Positions 47,301 to 57,617 of a stretch of DNA of 64,000 nt are shown piece by piece (position 1 is the first letter of the stretch; every line of letters begins with the position of its first letter). The DNA comes from Adenophora triphylla var. japonica. Lineage: Eukaryota; Streptophyta; Magnoliopsida; Asterales; Campanulaceae. Below the pieces are notes generated by a model, which had not been told where the DNA came from, ran no database searches, and saw only the letters and a program-made list of their open reading frames with translations. The position numbers and the translations under genes were made by a program. The stretch covers positions 23,360 to 87,359 of the forward strand of contig JAFEMH010007501.1 in assembly GCA_022495995.1 (NCBI GenBank), given 5' to 3'.

Positions 47301-47338
47301 ACTTGTTGTTTTCCTCGCTTGAAAACCCTCAGGACTGA
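38341..47338 (+). CDS. Ubiquinol-cytochrome c chaperone (CBP3/UQCC1 family), mitochondrial
   Basis: Seven exons join in frame: 38341-38508, 43442-43655, 44737-44903, 45221-45345, 45812-45902, 46278-46326 and 47277-47338, giving 291 residues and TGA at 47336-47338. Residues 1-35 are Arg-rich with no acidic run (MAPTWSRALVHIRRFANTEI), fitting a mitochondrial presequence. The chaperone domain follows: LKLLLFYSKQSISIRRANVI, FSLEKTFNTTFSLLVLHMWL, CLRRLKEEGKEGVELGQYLY, WMKELEKIFYGNVVAYDAAM and RYVRRESSCLSLTDKEAMFS. The family assists cytochrome b synthesis and complex III assembly at the inner membrane. Intron 1 holds a Copia element, intron 6 several MITEs. Intron 5 has a GC donor (CAG|GCATGT). 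Exon 5 contains a 24-bp tandem duplication. The frame is intact, so the gene is probably functional. AATAAA lies at 47519. Confidence 0.9.
38742..38968 (-). repeat. 3' LTR of the Copia element
   Basis: Near-identical to 42630-42856. I count two substitutions (ACACAGCGG vs ACACCGCGG; CACACGATAG vs CACAAGATAG). Confidence 0.93.
38981..42390 (-). pseudogene. Copia gag-pol, gag mostly deleted, pol frameshifted
   Basis: In minus-strand order: a zinc knuckle CQWCFRQGHGARNC (about 42360); protease DSGATNHM (42265); the GAG-pre-integrase HARLGHPS...CHVCPLGK; integrase with LHLDVWGP, VQTDGGGEF and NGVVERKH (the D, D and E residues); reverse transcriptase with WDIKQLDVRNAFLNG, YGLKQSPRAWF and YVDD (40200-39880); and RNase H with STTGARS, SSEAEYRA and RHIEIDYHFIRE. 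The gag before the knuckle is nearly absent: only about 240 bp separate it from the PBS. At least five frame breaks separate the pol parts, so it is non-autonomous despite near-identical LTRs. Confidence 0.9.
42630..42856 (-). repeat. 5' LTR of the Copia element
   Basis: Followed directly on the minus strand by the tRNA-Met-type PBS. Confidence 0.93.
46564..46864. mobile_element. Stowaway-like MITE with a second MITE nested in it (46724-46807)
   Basis: Outer ends CACTCCTTTCGTCCCATAAT / ATTATGGGGTGGAAGGAG and inner ends CTCCCTCCGTCCCAAAATGA / TCATTTTTGGGACGGAGGG, both beside TA. Located in intron 6 of the chaperone gene. Confidence 0.75.
46963..47227. mobile_element. Stowaway-like MITE next to the exon 7 acceptor
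   Basis: Ends CTCCATCAGTACCAACATGA and GGGAGGGAGGGAG flanked by TA. It stops 49 bp before chaperone exon 7. Confidence 0.65.
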
Positions 47339-48351
47339 GTGATGTCATGAAACACCCACCACTTGAGTTTTACGATCATCTGCTGCTGCTGCCTGGAGGT
47401 AAGAGAAGTTAGAGAATGTAGAGTCCATGTGGAGATTCTTTTAGAGTCTATTGGGCCGGAGAGGTGGGATTCATGTAACCATTAAAGGCATATCTGTGGC
47501 CCTTCTCTGAAAAATGGAAATAAAAATGTTATATTGAGTTGGATAGTGTCGAAAGACAGTGTAGAGCTGCTGCGGCTCTGATCATATTTGGATTTGTTTT
47601 TTAAGGTTATAACCGTTTTCTTTTTGTTACTGCCCACCCGGTAGACATGCAAAGGTTGCGGTCCATCCTGAAATGATATGTTTTATTTTTGTTTGTTAAT
47701 ATGAAGGTAATAAGTTTATGTTAATATAATTATCTTAACTTCATTAGGATGATGAAATATATTTAAAATTATTGCTTCATTTTCCTTCCTGTCACATTCC
47801 AAATGTCATCTGCAGCATTAATTGAGAAAGAAATATATCACCATACCTTCCATCCAAGTATTCCGTTAGCCATAAGATAATATTTTCTTCGAATGTTTAT
47901 TTTTTTATTGATTAAAAATAAAAATGAATATTAATTTTGGATTTGGGACGGTCCGACAAGTGTTACAATTGAATGAGCCCGTCCAAAAATAAATGTTCAA
48001 TTTTATTTTATTTATTTTTTTGGTCAAATTTGCTGCTATTGCCTGATTGATTTAGTTACAAATGCAACCAATATTCCAAACTGGTTGAATGGAATGAAAT
48101 GAAATTGGAGTTTTGAAGGGATAATTGACTGTAGATTGGGTCTCTTTCAAAGTACTTTTAAGAGGGTAGGTCGGCTTGGGCTATCCAAAAATAGTGACTT
48201 GGAAGTCATCTAGGCTTGCACAGTAAATGAATTAAATGAGGCCGAAATATCTGTAGATTTTTTATTTTTATTGCCTAAATTGTCTACTCTTTCGGTTCAT
48301 CTATTTTTAATTCTTTTATCAATTTTGTTTTAGAACTAAAAATATCAAATA
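47339..48351. other. 3' flank of the chaperone gene
   Basis: 3' UTR with AATAAA near 47519, then AT-rich intergenic DNA with partial MITE-like segments (TGAATGAGCCCGTCCAAAAATAA near 47970). No gene is visible. Confidence 0.45.
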
Positions 48352-48638
48352 CTCCCTCCGTCCCAGCGAAAGAGCCATTTATTTCCTTTTTGGGCGTCCC
48401 ATTTAAAAAGCCACTTTCCCAAAAAGGAAACCTTAAATCACTATTCTCTCCACTCATTCTCTCTCCTACTTTACTTTTACACTCACAACATTATCTTTCT
48501 TACATCACCTCCCACTCATTCTCTTTCCTATTTAATTTTTCATACTCACAACATTTAAACTTTTTCTCTTTCCTACATCACATTTCTTATTTTGCGTGTC
48601 GGACAAATTTACCGACTCTTTCGCTGGGACGGAGGGAG
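48352..48638. mobile_element. Stowaway-like MITE, twin of 59071
   Basis: Ends CTCCCTCCGTCCCAGCGAAA / TTTCGCTGGGACGGAGGGAG are perfect over 20 bp, flanked by TA. About 245 bp match the 59071-59328 copy almost base for base. Confidence 0.9.
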
Positions 48639-48855
48639 TATACTCTCATTAATTGTCTGCTCCTACATTACTCTTCTCAATGACACGATCAATTAAAATA
48701 CAAAAATTGAGTTTTCGCCCAAAAGCAACAAGTATTAAGTATTTGGACAAAATTTTGATTAAAAACAATAATTATTATGGCTGGAAAAAGTAATTAACAG
48801 GACTAACATAATTATAATCTATGAGGGATATAAAATAAGTTTACAAAAAGATGTA

Positions 48856-49126
48856 CTCCCTCGGTCCCCTCCCAGTAATTAGTTCATCCTTTTTGACCCG
48901 ACACGTAAATTAAGGGTGGAGAAAATATTGTGAGTGTAATAGTAAAATAAGAGAGAGAATGAGTGGAGGAAATAGTAAATTTGAAAAATGTTGTGAGTGT
49001 AATAGTAAAATAGGAGAGAATGAATGGGTGGAATAGTAAAGATTATTTGCTAAAAAGGAAAGGTGAAGCTTTAAATGGGACGCTCAAAATGGCAAAAAGG
49101 TGAAGTTATTAATGGGACGGAGGGAG
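48856..49126. mobile_element. Stowaway-like MITE
   Basis: Ends CTCCCTCGGTCCCCTCCCAG / AATGGGACGGAGGGAG flanked by TA, with two GAGAGAATGARTGG motifs. Confidence 0.8.
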
Positions 49127-49263
49127 TATACAAAAATAAGGTGATGATATTTTATTGTTTATATCGATTGTTTGTGTACTTGCCACACACCAACAAAATT
49201 ATAACACGTCATTTTGTAAACACTGGAGTATTTTGTAACTTTATTATTTCCCTTGTAAACACG

Positions 49264-49520
49264 CGGGGTCTTAGCCTGATGGTTAGAGTTCATGGCTTCC
49301 AACCTGGAGGTCATGAGTTCGATTCCCCCACCAGTGGTTAGAGGGAATGACATTGCCCTCCCTAGCATAGCTAGACGCCTCTGTGAAGTGCAGGGTTCGA
49401 TTCCTCCACCAGTGGTTAGAGGGAATGACATTGCCCTCCCTAGCATAGCTAGGCGCCTCTGTGAAGTGCATCAAGGAGGGAGCGGTGAAATGTGTTGATC
49501 CCCTTCTTAAAAAAAAAAAT
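49264..49520 (+). mobile_element. tRNA-derived SINE with internal tandem duplication
   Basis: The head GGGGTCTTAGCCTGATGG supplies an RNA polymerase III A box and GAGTTCGATTCCCCC a B box at the right distance. The following 79-bp unit (49316-49394) is repeated at 49395-49473, including a second B box (GGGTTCGATTCC). A T-poor tail ends in A11. Folding to a full tRNA is lost, so it is not a tRNA gene. Confidence 0.75.
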
Positions 49521-49608
49521 AATTGCTTAATAAAAGTAATTAATATTACTATAATATTACATACATAATCACTGAATTATTAGTAATATAAATTATGGCA
49601 CAAAACCA

Positions 49609-49763
49609 AAGGCCTATTGGCCGAGCGGTATCCGGGTGTGGGTGCTGAGGGCTTTCAAATAGTGGAGGTTCCAGGTTCGACTCCCTCTATGAGTAATGTG
49701 GAGAACCTTTGTTTCTAGTGTCCATATGGGCCAAGTTGTATCCATTATTTGTTTGTAATATAA
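49609..49763 (+). mobile_element. tRNA-derived SINE (second family)
   Basis: It has an A box TGGCCGAGCGG (49618) and a perfect B box GGTTCGACTCC (49674), then a non-tRNA body ending TTTGTTTGTAATA at the mariner element. The same TTTGTTTGTAATAAAC tail occurs right after the mariner element (52787), so the mariner probably inserted in or near the SINE tail. Confidence 0.65.
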
Positions 49764-50093
49764 TACTTCCTCCGTCCCGATAATAAAAGCCCAAAACCCC
49801 CCATTTTAGTGTCCCATTTAAAAATACAATGTCCAAAAAAAATGAAAGTTTTTATTAATTTTATAATCTTCCTACCCCACCCAATTAATACTAACCCAAC
49901 CCATTTACATTAATTAATCCAACTCATTTATTTAACCCAGCCCATTTACTTACTTACCGTAAACACTCACCCTAACAACAAAAACCCTATCCATACCTCC
50001 CATATCCTTATCTCCCCTAACCTTATCTCATCTCTATCCCCCATTCTCGTTTCACCTTAAGAACGTAATTTTCGACCTCTTCATCTCTCTAAA

Positions 50094-51387
50094 ATGGACG
50101 ACCCTTTTTCACAAAATCCATCTCCTAACTCCAATGAATCATTGAATCCAGGGCCGGTCCTGTGAACTTTGTGGCCCTAGGCCAATTATTTGGTCGAGGC
50201 CCTTTAATATTTTTCCTAATAGACAGTGCTGCAATTTTAAGTATTCTAAATATTTAGTTTTGCAACATAATGTGACCAATGAAAAAAAAACCAATATGGA
50301 TAAAGTTTTTTTTTATATATATTTTTTTAAACAAAAAAAACAACAATTTCGAGACAAGTTTTATTTGAAAATGAGCATTCATCAAATTTGAATTTTTTTT
50401 GTACATTATTTTTAAGATTGAAGGAGAAAAAAAAAACTTTAAAGAACAAAAAGGCATAAAATCAAGAGAGAGAATAAAGATATATTTAAATATTTTTGTA
50501 AATTCATTTTGAAATGGATAGAGTGACTTTTTGAGGAAGAAAAAGGCAGAAAGAAGGAAAAATAAAAATTTGTTTATGAGATTAAAGATTGAGAACATGA
50601 AGAAAATGGAAAGAGAATAATAAAAATTTGTTTAACAAATTAAGAACATGAAGAAAATGGAAAGAGAGTAATAGAATGAAAGAAAAAGGAAAGAGAATAA
50701 TGAAAATAACAAATGAAGAATCATGAAGAAAAAAGAGAGAAATAAAAAAGGCAGGAGAAAATAAAAATTTGTTTTAAACAAATGAAGAACCATGATGGAA
50801 AAAGAGAGAAATAAAAAGCTCTACGCTGGCGCCATGACTCAAACATGGGCTACTGGCCTGCATAGAACTTTTGAGGCATAGTTCTACCACTGGAACAAAG
50901 AACACTTTGTCTTCACAACTAGAGTCATATTTATATATACATTAACTTTTAAATTTGGAGGCCCCTAAAATAACCCATTTTTTTGTGGCCCTAGGCCATG
51001 GCCTCACTTGCCTCTAGGCAGGGCCGGCCCTGATTGAATCCTTATTTTTATCCTTCTTTTGTTCTCTGTTCGGCCATACCACTCGGTGAATCGAAGTCAT
51101 TGACCCCTGATTGTCCATCGTCGACATCATCGCTGTCGCCATCACCAACGATTGACCCATATCAGCTTGCTTGCTATAAAGCCTGGTTTTCGAAGGCGGA
51201 AAGTGATACTTCCAGTCCTTTGGACACCTTTGTAGAAGAAACTAATTTGGGGCTTTCTGAGGAGGTCACCGCAGATGATGATAGATCCACTTCTCCAGCT
51301 AATTATGATGCAAGGTGCAAAATTTTCCCTCGAAGCCCAAAATCCGTGGAAGCAAAGATTGTCGTAGAGGATGCCATCAAACAATAG
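50094..51387 (+). pseudogene. 133-codon ORF inside the mariner element, split by a hAT insertion
   Basis: 50094-50148 (MDDPFSQNPSPNSNESLN) and 51041-51387 join in frame once the hAT element and one copy of its 8-bp TSD are set aside, to a TAG at 51385-51387. The second part is Ser/Pro-rich, then acidic (TFVEETNLGLSEEVTADDDR) and ends CKIFPRSPKSVEAKIVVEDA. It ends where the opposing transposase similarity stops. It may be a captured first exon. I do not recognise the protein. Confidence 0.55.
50149..51032. mobile_element. hAT-type non-autonomous element (884 bp)
   Basis: Ends CAGGGCCGGTCCTGTG / CAGGGCCGGCCCTG are inverted repeats, with subterminal GTGGCCCTAGGCC on both sides. The 8-bp TSD ATTGAATC is perfect (50141-50148, 51033-51040). 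The interior is AT-rich with GAAGAAAATGGAAAGAG repeats (50590-50700). No transposase. Confidence 0.93.
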
Positions 51388-52071
51388 CTCCCCATTACTA
51401 CCATATTGTGGCCTACTTACACAACAAAAGAACATCACTTTGATTATGTACCTTTTGCTTTGGCATGCTCTATAAGGCTCCACTTCCCCTAGCACAATAT
51501 AGCATGTCTGACTGCATTTGGTCATGAGAAACCACTTCTCATCTGTATGAATAATATGTTCCATACTTTTGAAGTTTGGAGTACCTGCTTGAGCATCATA
51601 TTTGAGTGCTTGAGCATCATATTTGAGGGCAGAAACATAGAATTGTAGCCTTTTCAAAGTAGTTAGAAGGGTTAAAGCTGGTTTAATAGCGTTTGTATGA
51701 GCTCTGATCACACCCTCATTTGCCCATCTCCCAACTGTGCTTTTGCTTACCCCCAAGCTATGACCTAATTTTCGAATTGTGTTTCTATCTTGAATTTTTA
51801 TGCTTTTCATCATCTCAACATCTAACACTACTCTTTTCTTTCTTTGAATTCCTTTTTTTTATGATAGGTAAACGGGCATACCTCTTCTTCTTTGGTTCTC
51901 AATTTGCTGTCAAAGTTTGTTGACGGTTCGGCGGTGAAACCCAAACAATGAAGCAACTTCCTTTATGATGCCTTTTGGAAGCTTTCCCTCTTCTAAAGAC
52001 TCTATTAACAACTGGGCCATGAAATTTCTGACCTCATCTGTCATGTTAGGTTTATGTTTGAAAATTTGCAT
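51142..52071 (-). pseudogene. Mariner-like transposase, broken
   Basis: It starts at the ATG at 52071 with a helix-turn-helix region (GKLPKGIIKEVASLFGFHRR). It meets TGA at 51910-51912 and a frame shift near 51870, then continues TIRKLGHSLGVSKSTVGRWA (second HTH) and HIIHTDEKWF with the first catalytic Asp, then IIKVMFFCCVSRPQYGSNGE and LLFDGI. A short in-frame duplication (ALKYDAQ twice) lies before the catalytic Asp. After LLFDGI similarity ends; the second and third acidic residues are missing. Plant MLE transposases normally have about 450 residues. Confidence 0.85.
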
Positions 52072-52428
52072 TTTGGGTGAAGAATCACTTTGGTAACCAT
52101 GGAAATGTTTTGTGATTGTCTGTATTTATAGGAATGTATGTATTAATAGGAGGGTCAATTACTCTGGGAGGGATTTTGTAATTTCAAAATTTTCACAAGG
52201 ATTGGATGTACTTAACACTTATTCCTTACAGTTTATGAAGAAATTTGGAGGAAATTTGAATTTTTCACAAGGATTTGCAAGCCGTGTGTAGCTTTGGAAA
52301 TGTTGAGTGAGATTTTTACTTTGACTGATTTCAAAAGCAGATGGAGAAAAAGATTAACTTTTAATTCTTGAAGTGACTTCCTTTAATCTTTCTCTAATTG
52401 ATGCCCACTATCTATATTTTGGAATATA

Positions 52429-52695
52429 CTCCCTCCGTCCCGGAGAACATTACTCCTTTCCTATTGAGAACGGAAAATAAGAAATAATGTTATTAAAGTA
52501 TGTGTTGTGAGTGGGAGGAGAGAGAATGAGTGGAGAGAATAGTAAATTATAATGGTGTTGTGAGTATTAAAATAATGTAGGAGAGAGAATGAGTGGAGAG
52601 AATAGTGATTTAAGGTTTCCTTTTTAGGAAAGTGGGACTTTAAAGAGGGACGCCCAAAATAGCAAAAGGGGTAATGTTCTATGGGACGGAGGGAG
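52429..52695. mobile_element. Stowaway-like MITE nested in the mariner element
   Basis: Ends CTCCCTCCGTCCCGGAGAAC / GTTCTATGGGACGGAGGGAG flanked by TA. Confidence 0.88.
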
Positions 52696-52763
52696 TATAT
52701 ATTTATTCCTTATTTTTTGTGCCAAATCCGTTTTGGGCCTTTATTATCGGGACGGAGGAAGTA

Positions 52764-53726
52764 GTTAGTATTCTAGTTTAGTTTGTTTGTAATAAACTCA
52801 GGTATTATCATATTTTTCAGTATTATAATAATATAGTGATAATTTTTGAAAAATAAAGCAATAGGTTATAAATTTAAGATTACGTATGAAATGAAAAGAA
52901 AGATATAAGAGTATTTGGTGCAGTAGCCAGTAAGGTGACTCCAGTAGTGAACCGTACATAATAAGTTATGGTAAAACCTAGAATTTACATGAAACGGAGT
53001 ATATAATTTCATTAGCTGAAGCTAAACTCTAGTGACTAGAGGGGAATTGGGACTGGACTGGACTGGGATGCAAAATCATTGTTATGATGGGCGCTACTAT
53101 TTGCACTACCAACTTTGAAAGGGTCCTATTATTTGCATATTTTTTTTTTATTAAAATAATGTGCAAATAACATAGATATCCTAAACCAACATTGTTAATT
53201 GTGAAAAGTTATCATTAATCAATAATGAAACTTTTTCTTATTTTTTTTAGCCTTTTACTTTTCAACATAATCTCCTAAAAGGTAGTAGTAATAATTATAT
53301 TGTCCCCTATATATATACACTAGTCTTTTAGATTTAAAAATCTGAGTTTAATTTATGATTTTATTTTTTGAATATATTTTATAGTTTATATTATATATTT
53401 ATCTAAATAAGTTTATTATGCCAAAGGGTTGTTGTACTTTGATTTGATTGCTGACTCCTCCGGTCCACAGACCCGATTCACTAAATAATTTGTCTGTTTT
53501 TTTCATCAATTTTAACAAGTTATATAAAAATACTCCTATTATCCTCCTTACATAGTACAGTATTTTATAGACTTACATATATTGAAATTTTAATTTTTCA
53601 AGATAATTTTAATAAGTTTTTTTTCTTATTTTAATAAAAAATTACATTCCAAAACCTACTTAGTAAATTATTTTGTATAAGGACGAAATGGTTTTTTTTT
53701 TTTTTTTTTTTTTTTGAATTTAATAA
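52764..53726. other. Non-coding stretch
   Basis: AT-rich, with no gene. A GCTACTATTTGCACTACC / TATTATTTGCATA pair near 53096-53140 echoes words of the 4987 hairpin. A poly-T run lies at 53692-53715. Confidence 0.45.
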
Positions 53727-53897
53727 TCTATGGTATAAAACAAAGGGGTGTTTTGAACAGTAGTATGAATAGTTTCACTTGCTGAAATTCTCATTTTGCC
53801 CTCACTATTTTGTCACTTTCCCATTTTGCCCTTAATTTTTTTTTAAATTAAAAAAACAAAAACAAAAAACGTGGTCTTGAACACGGACTTAGGCTAG
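53727..53897 (+). mobile_element. Miniature Helitron-like element
   Basis: It starts TCTATGGTATAAAACAAAGG, ends with a hairpin-like CGTGGTCTTGAACACGG followed by CTAG (53894-53897) and host T. It contains CCCATTTTGCCCTTAA. A related inverted copy lies at 55991-56175. Confidence 0.6.
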
Positions 53898-55063
53898 TAT
53901 ATTTAAAAATTTAAGAAGTTGTACAGTGGAAGGGCGTTTTGTTTGGAAATGCATATGGCATATTTTTAGGCTTGATTATATGTAAATTTATTTATTTTTG
54001 AACCTTCTTAGTGAGTAATTTTTTGTTTTAGTACACAGCTAATTAGTAATTATGGTGATAGAGGCGTGAGTTGATGTGGGTCAGTCAGTCCTCGGAGTGT
54101 GATAAAGAGTAGAGTAGTGTGAAAAGTAAAAAAAAAGGTAGTGGAAATAGAAATTCCCTGTAAACACTTCCCTTACCTATATCGCTACATCAATATCAAA
54201 ATCAAATAACATATTTAAATGCTTCAATATACACTTTTTACAAGTTGTTGTCTGAATTTCGTTTGATACAACGATACAACCTAATACTCACTACATCTAA
54301 TGCGAGTGTAAGTCAAAATTTTGGGCAAGGTAACTAAGATTTATTTAATAGTATAATAAGAGAAGAAACAATGAGTTTAAGAGGTGTTGTGAGAATCAAA
54401 GTAAAATACAAAAGACAACAAGGGAATGAAATAAGAAGTGAATTATTGTTTTGAGTATAACAAGTGGGTCACATTGAACGTAAAATATTAAAAACTTTGC
54501 ATTTCGGTAAGTTCACAATCACGTTAGACAAACAAAAAAAGAAAAGAAATTAGTTCACGACTTACGCACTGGCGAAGCCAGTTATATGGCCAAGGGGGTT
54601 ATTTTGACCGACCCCTTCAAGTTTCAAAATTGTTAAATTTTGCACCTTCAAATTTAAATAAAAATAACATTTTATCACTAAAATTAACAAGTTTATTAAT
54701 TTTGATCCCGTTAATTTTTCAGTAAATTTACACTAAACAATTTTATTTATCTTCTTTTCAAAATTTTCCAACTTCCAGTACTGAGACGGAAGGGGTATTA
54801 CGGTACTGATTCTACATCCATCCATTTCAGGGGTCTGTCTCTGCTTTCATTTTTCTCCAAGTAAACATGTGAATCGATATTTAAATAAAAATTTGGCACT
54901 ACATCTTGGGATTTACTGGACATCTGATTTGAAATTAATTACCAATTTATTAAACTCAAGTTTATCTCTTTATTTATGAATATAAAAAGATAATTTAAAA
55001 ACCCTAATATTATAAGAGTTAGTTTTATAAAAAACACATTTTCTTCTAAAATTAAGGAAAAAT
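53898..55063. other. Non-coding stretch
   Basis: AT-rich DNA. MITE-like words (ACATCTAATGCGAGTGTAAG, 54294; GACGGAAGGGGTA, 54784) suggest decayed elements. No gene or intact repeat. Confidence 0.45.
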
Positions 55064-55087
55064 CATTTTATACTGACATTTAATAAT

Positions 55088-55622
55088 GAGTAGGTCTGCT
55101 GAGAAACGCGTTTCTCCATAACTATGGAGAAACGCGTTTTTAATAACCAGAAGCTTTACGTTTGATAACCAGAAGAAAATTTCTGGATATCAGTCTCAAA
55201 GGGTTCTGGATATCCAGAAGCTTTGAAACGGATATCAAGAAGCCTTTGGGCGGATATCCAGAAAAAATAGATTTGAAGCCAAATCCAAGGCCAAGACCAG
55301 AAATTGCTTATTGAAGGTTTCTGGATATCCAGAAACCTTCAAATGTATATCCGTAAAACCATCAAATGAATATCCGTAAACATTTTGAAAGTTTCTCGGA
55401 TATCATTTTGAAGGTTTCTCGATATCACTTTCATAAGCTTCCTGATATCCTTTCAAAGGGTTCTGGATATCCGTAATCTTTGAGACCGATATCCGAAGTA
55501 ACCATGGGACAAGGTCATGGCCAATACAAAAAGTTTCTGAATATCCTTTCAAAAGGTTCTGGATACCCGTAACCCGTTTCTCCATAACTTATGGAGAAAC
55601 GCGTTTCTCCCTAGATTTTACG
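55088..55622. mobile_element. Palindrome-rich element, copy 2
   Basis: A perfect 9-bp TSD TTTAATAAT (55079-55087, 55623-55631) flanks 535 bp. The left end GAGTAGGTCTGCTGAGAAAC parallels copy 1 (GAGTGCGTCTGGGGAGAAAC); the right end TTTCTCCCTAGATTTTACG parallels TTTCTCCCCAAATTTTGTG. GAAACGCGTTTCTCC words stand at both ends and GATATCC/GGATATC words (about fourteen) fill the core. No gene. Confidence 0.88.
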
Positions 55623-55990
55623 TTTAATAATACATGATACTCTTTATACTGACATTTTTTTTATACTAACACTGACACTTTTTTTACCCTACATTGACAC
55701 TCTTTTATACTGGCACTTAATAATACATACACTAACACTCTTCACACTGACATTTGTTTATACTAACACTGACACTGTCACTTTTTTACACTAACACTGA
55801 CACTTTTTTACAGTGACATTTAATAATACATGCACTGACACTCTTTTTACTAGCATGTCACTCTTTACATTGACACTTTGTTACACTAACATTGACACTT
55901 TTTTATACTAACACTGACACTTAATAATACATGCACTGATACTCTTTACACTGATAATTTATTACACTAACACTGATACTTAATAATACA

Positions 55991-56175
55991 CTAGTACATG
56001 CCCGTGTTCAAGGACACGTGTTTTTTTTTTTTTTTAATTTTTTTTTTAATTTAAGATTTTTTTTTTAAGGGCAAAATGGGAAAGGGACAAATGTATGAGG
56101 GCAAAATGGGAAATTCCCCGCTTGATACTGTTCATTCAACTGTAGATAGTGGAGGTCTTATTTATACTATACATA
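55991..56175 (-). mobile_element. Miniature Helitron-like element (inverted relative to 53727)
   Basis: The minus strand ends CACGTGTCCTTGAACACGGG..TACTAG (CTAG at 55991-55994). The body has two GAGGGCAAAATGGGAAA-type words, as in 53727-53897. The 5' end (TGTATAGTATAAATAAGACC) seems to have lost the canonical TC. Confidence 0.5.
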
Positions 56176-56298
56176 TACTGACACTCTTTACAATAACAAT
56201 TTGTTACTCTAACACCGATAATAAAGAGTAAATCAAAATACGTTTTTCATAAATTTAAGAAAAAAAATGCGTTTTTTAAAATTTGGACATATTATATA

Positions 56299-56546
56299 CT
56301 CCCTCCATTTCACAAATCTACGCACTTTTTGTGTCGGTGCGAGAATTAAGGTAAAAGATGATAAAGGTAATGTGTTGTGAGTGTAAAAGTAAAATAGGAG
56401 AGAGAATGAGTGGAGAGAATAGTAAATTTAAAAAGTGTTGTGAGTAGAGAGAAGTGGGTTCCATTTCTATTTTAAAAAAATATAAATTATTGTGAGACGT
56501 TTAAAAAGGATTTTTTTACATATTATCGTGAAACGAAGGGAGGGAG
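56299..56546. mobile_element. Stowaway-like MITE
   Basis: Ends CTCCCTCCATTTCACAAATC / inverted CTCCCTCCCTTCGTTTCACG flanked by TA. Confidence 0.8.
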
Positions 56547-56915
56547 TAAGCAGAAACCCTAATTTTGAAATATAAAAAGAAGAAACGTTAATGCAATGGC
56601 AAATGAAGCACCTTCCCAATGTTTGAATTATGAAGGTGGAAAAAATTGATTTGATTTGATTTGTGTGAATGGACATAAGAAAGAGCCATGATTGCTTCTA
56701 TTCCCATTGCATTAAATTCTGAGACTGAGGGCCTTACAAACATTCGCAGGCCTCCCTCCACTCATATACAAACACACCCCTGACCCCACCCTTCCCAATC
56801 CATAATCATTACTTACATTTTTTTTTTTAACCACCAATGCTATAGTTTAAAAAAAAAATAAAAAATTAACATCCAAAAATATTTATATGTTGCCATTTTA
56901 AGTGCTTTATGGAGT
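56547..56915. other. Non-coding stretch
   Basis: No gene. Short poly-A/T runs at 56817-56827 and 56848-56857. Confidence 0.45.
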
Positions 56916-57093
56916 ACTCCCCCCTCCCTGAAAGATTGTTTAATTTGTCATTTTGATTTGTTCTAAAAAGTATGACTTATTTCTAAGTTTAGGCATAAAT
57001 GTTAGTGCAAATCTACTAAGGTACAAAAAGGTGAAACTCTTCCTTAATAATTGCAAAATGTACAACAGGATAATCTTTTAGAGACGGAAGGAG
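56916..57093. mobile_element. Stowaway-like MITE (short)
   Basis: Left end CTCCCCCCTCCCTGAAAGAT, right end ATCTTTTAGAGACGGAAGGAG, flanked by TA. Isolated MITE-like DNA with a right-hand terminus CACGGAAGGAAGGAGTA follows to 57320. Confidence 0.65.
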
Positions 57094-57330
57094 TATAAGA
57101 TTTTTATTTTTCAAAATGACAAAAAACTATTTATTATTCTTTTCACTCATTCTATTTCTTACTTTACGTTTATACTTACAACAATAATTAACTGATTTAT
57201 TTTCTTACTCATAATCTCTCTTAATTCACTTTTTATACTCATAACACTTACACCATTTATGTTTTTTTCTTAATCTCCACGTAAAGCCTCAAACATAAAT
57301 TTTACACGGAAGGAAGGAGTATAAAATATA

Positions 57331-57617
57331 CTCCCTCCGTCCCACCCAAACTGATACTTATTTCCTTTTTTGTCCGCCCCAGTCAAATTGATACTTTTCA
57401 AAATGGAAGAGAATCTTTACTATTTACCTCACTCATTCTCTTTCCTATTTCACTTTTACACTCACAACATTCTCTCTCCTAACTATTCCTCCCACTCATT
57501 CTCTCTCCTATTTAATTCTTCATACTCACAACATTTTCTTTCACTTTTTCTCTCTCTTACTTTTCATTAATCCGCGTGCCCAAAAAGTTGGTATCACTTT
57601 GGGTGAGACAGATGGAG
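57331..57617. mobile_element. Stowaway-like MITE
   Basis: Ends CTCCCTCCGTCCCACCCAAA / TTTGGGTGAGACAGATGGAG flanked by TA. Confidence 0.85.

Larger units (their letters stand above)
49766..52761 (-). mobile_element. Mariner-like element (about 3 kb)
   Basis: Perfect inverted ends CTTCCTCCGTCCCGATAATA / TATTATCGGGACGGAGGAAG extend inward with AAGCCCAAAA / TTTTGGGCCTT, flanked by TA. It encodes a decayed transposase on the minus strand, carries a plus-strand ORF in the other half, and holds a hAT element and a Stowaway MITE. Its ends match the MITE ends of the window (CTCCGTCCC), so this family is a plausible source of the MITEs. Confidence 0.9.
55064..56230. repeat. Diverged tandem repeat (TACACTGACACTTTTTTACA-type)
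   Basis: Units of about 30-70 bp built from ACTGACACTC, TTTTTACACTAACACTGACAC and TTAATAATACATGCACTGA recur across the region, interrupted by the palindrome element (55088-55622) and a miniature Helitron (55991-56175). Confidence 0.8.

Noticed and set aside
49264..49327. tRNA gene call from A and B boxes
   Set aside because: The acceptor and anticodon stems do not pair and the body continues as a repeat with an A tail, so a SINE is the better call. The same applies to 49609-49684.
55403..55585. Minus-strand ORF with GIQNLLKGYSE-like repeats
   Set aside because: Same palindrome artefact as in the nested copy.
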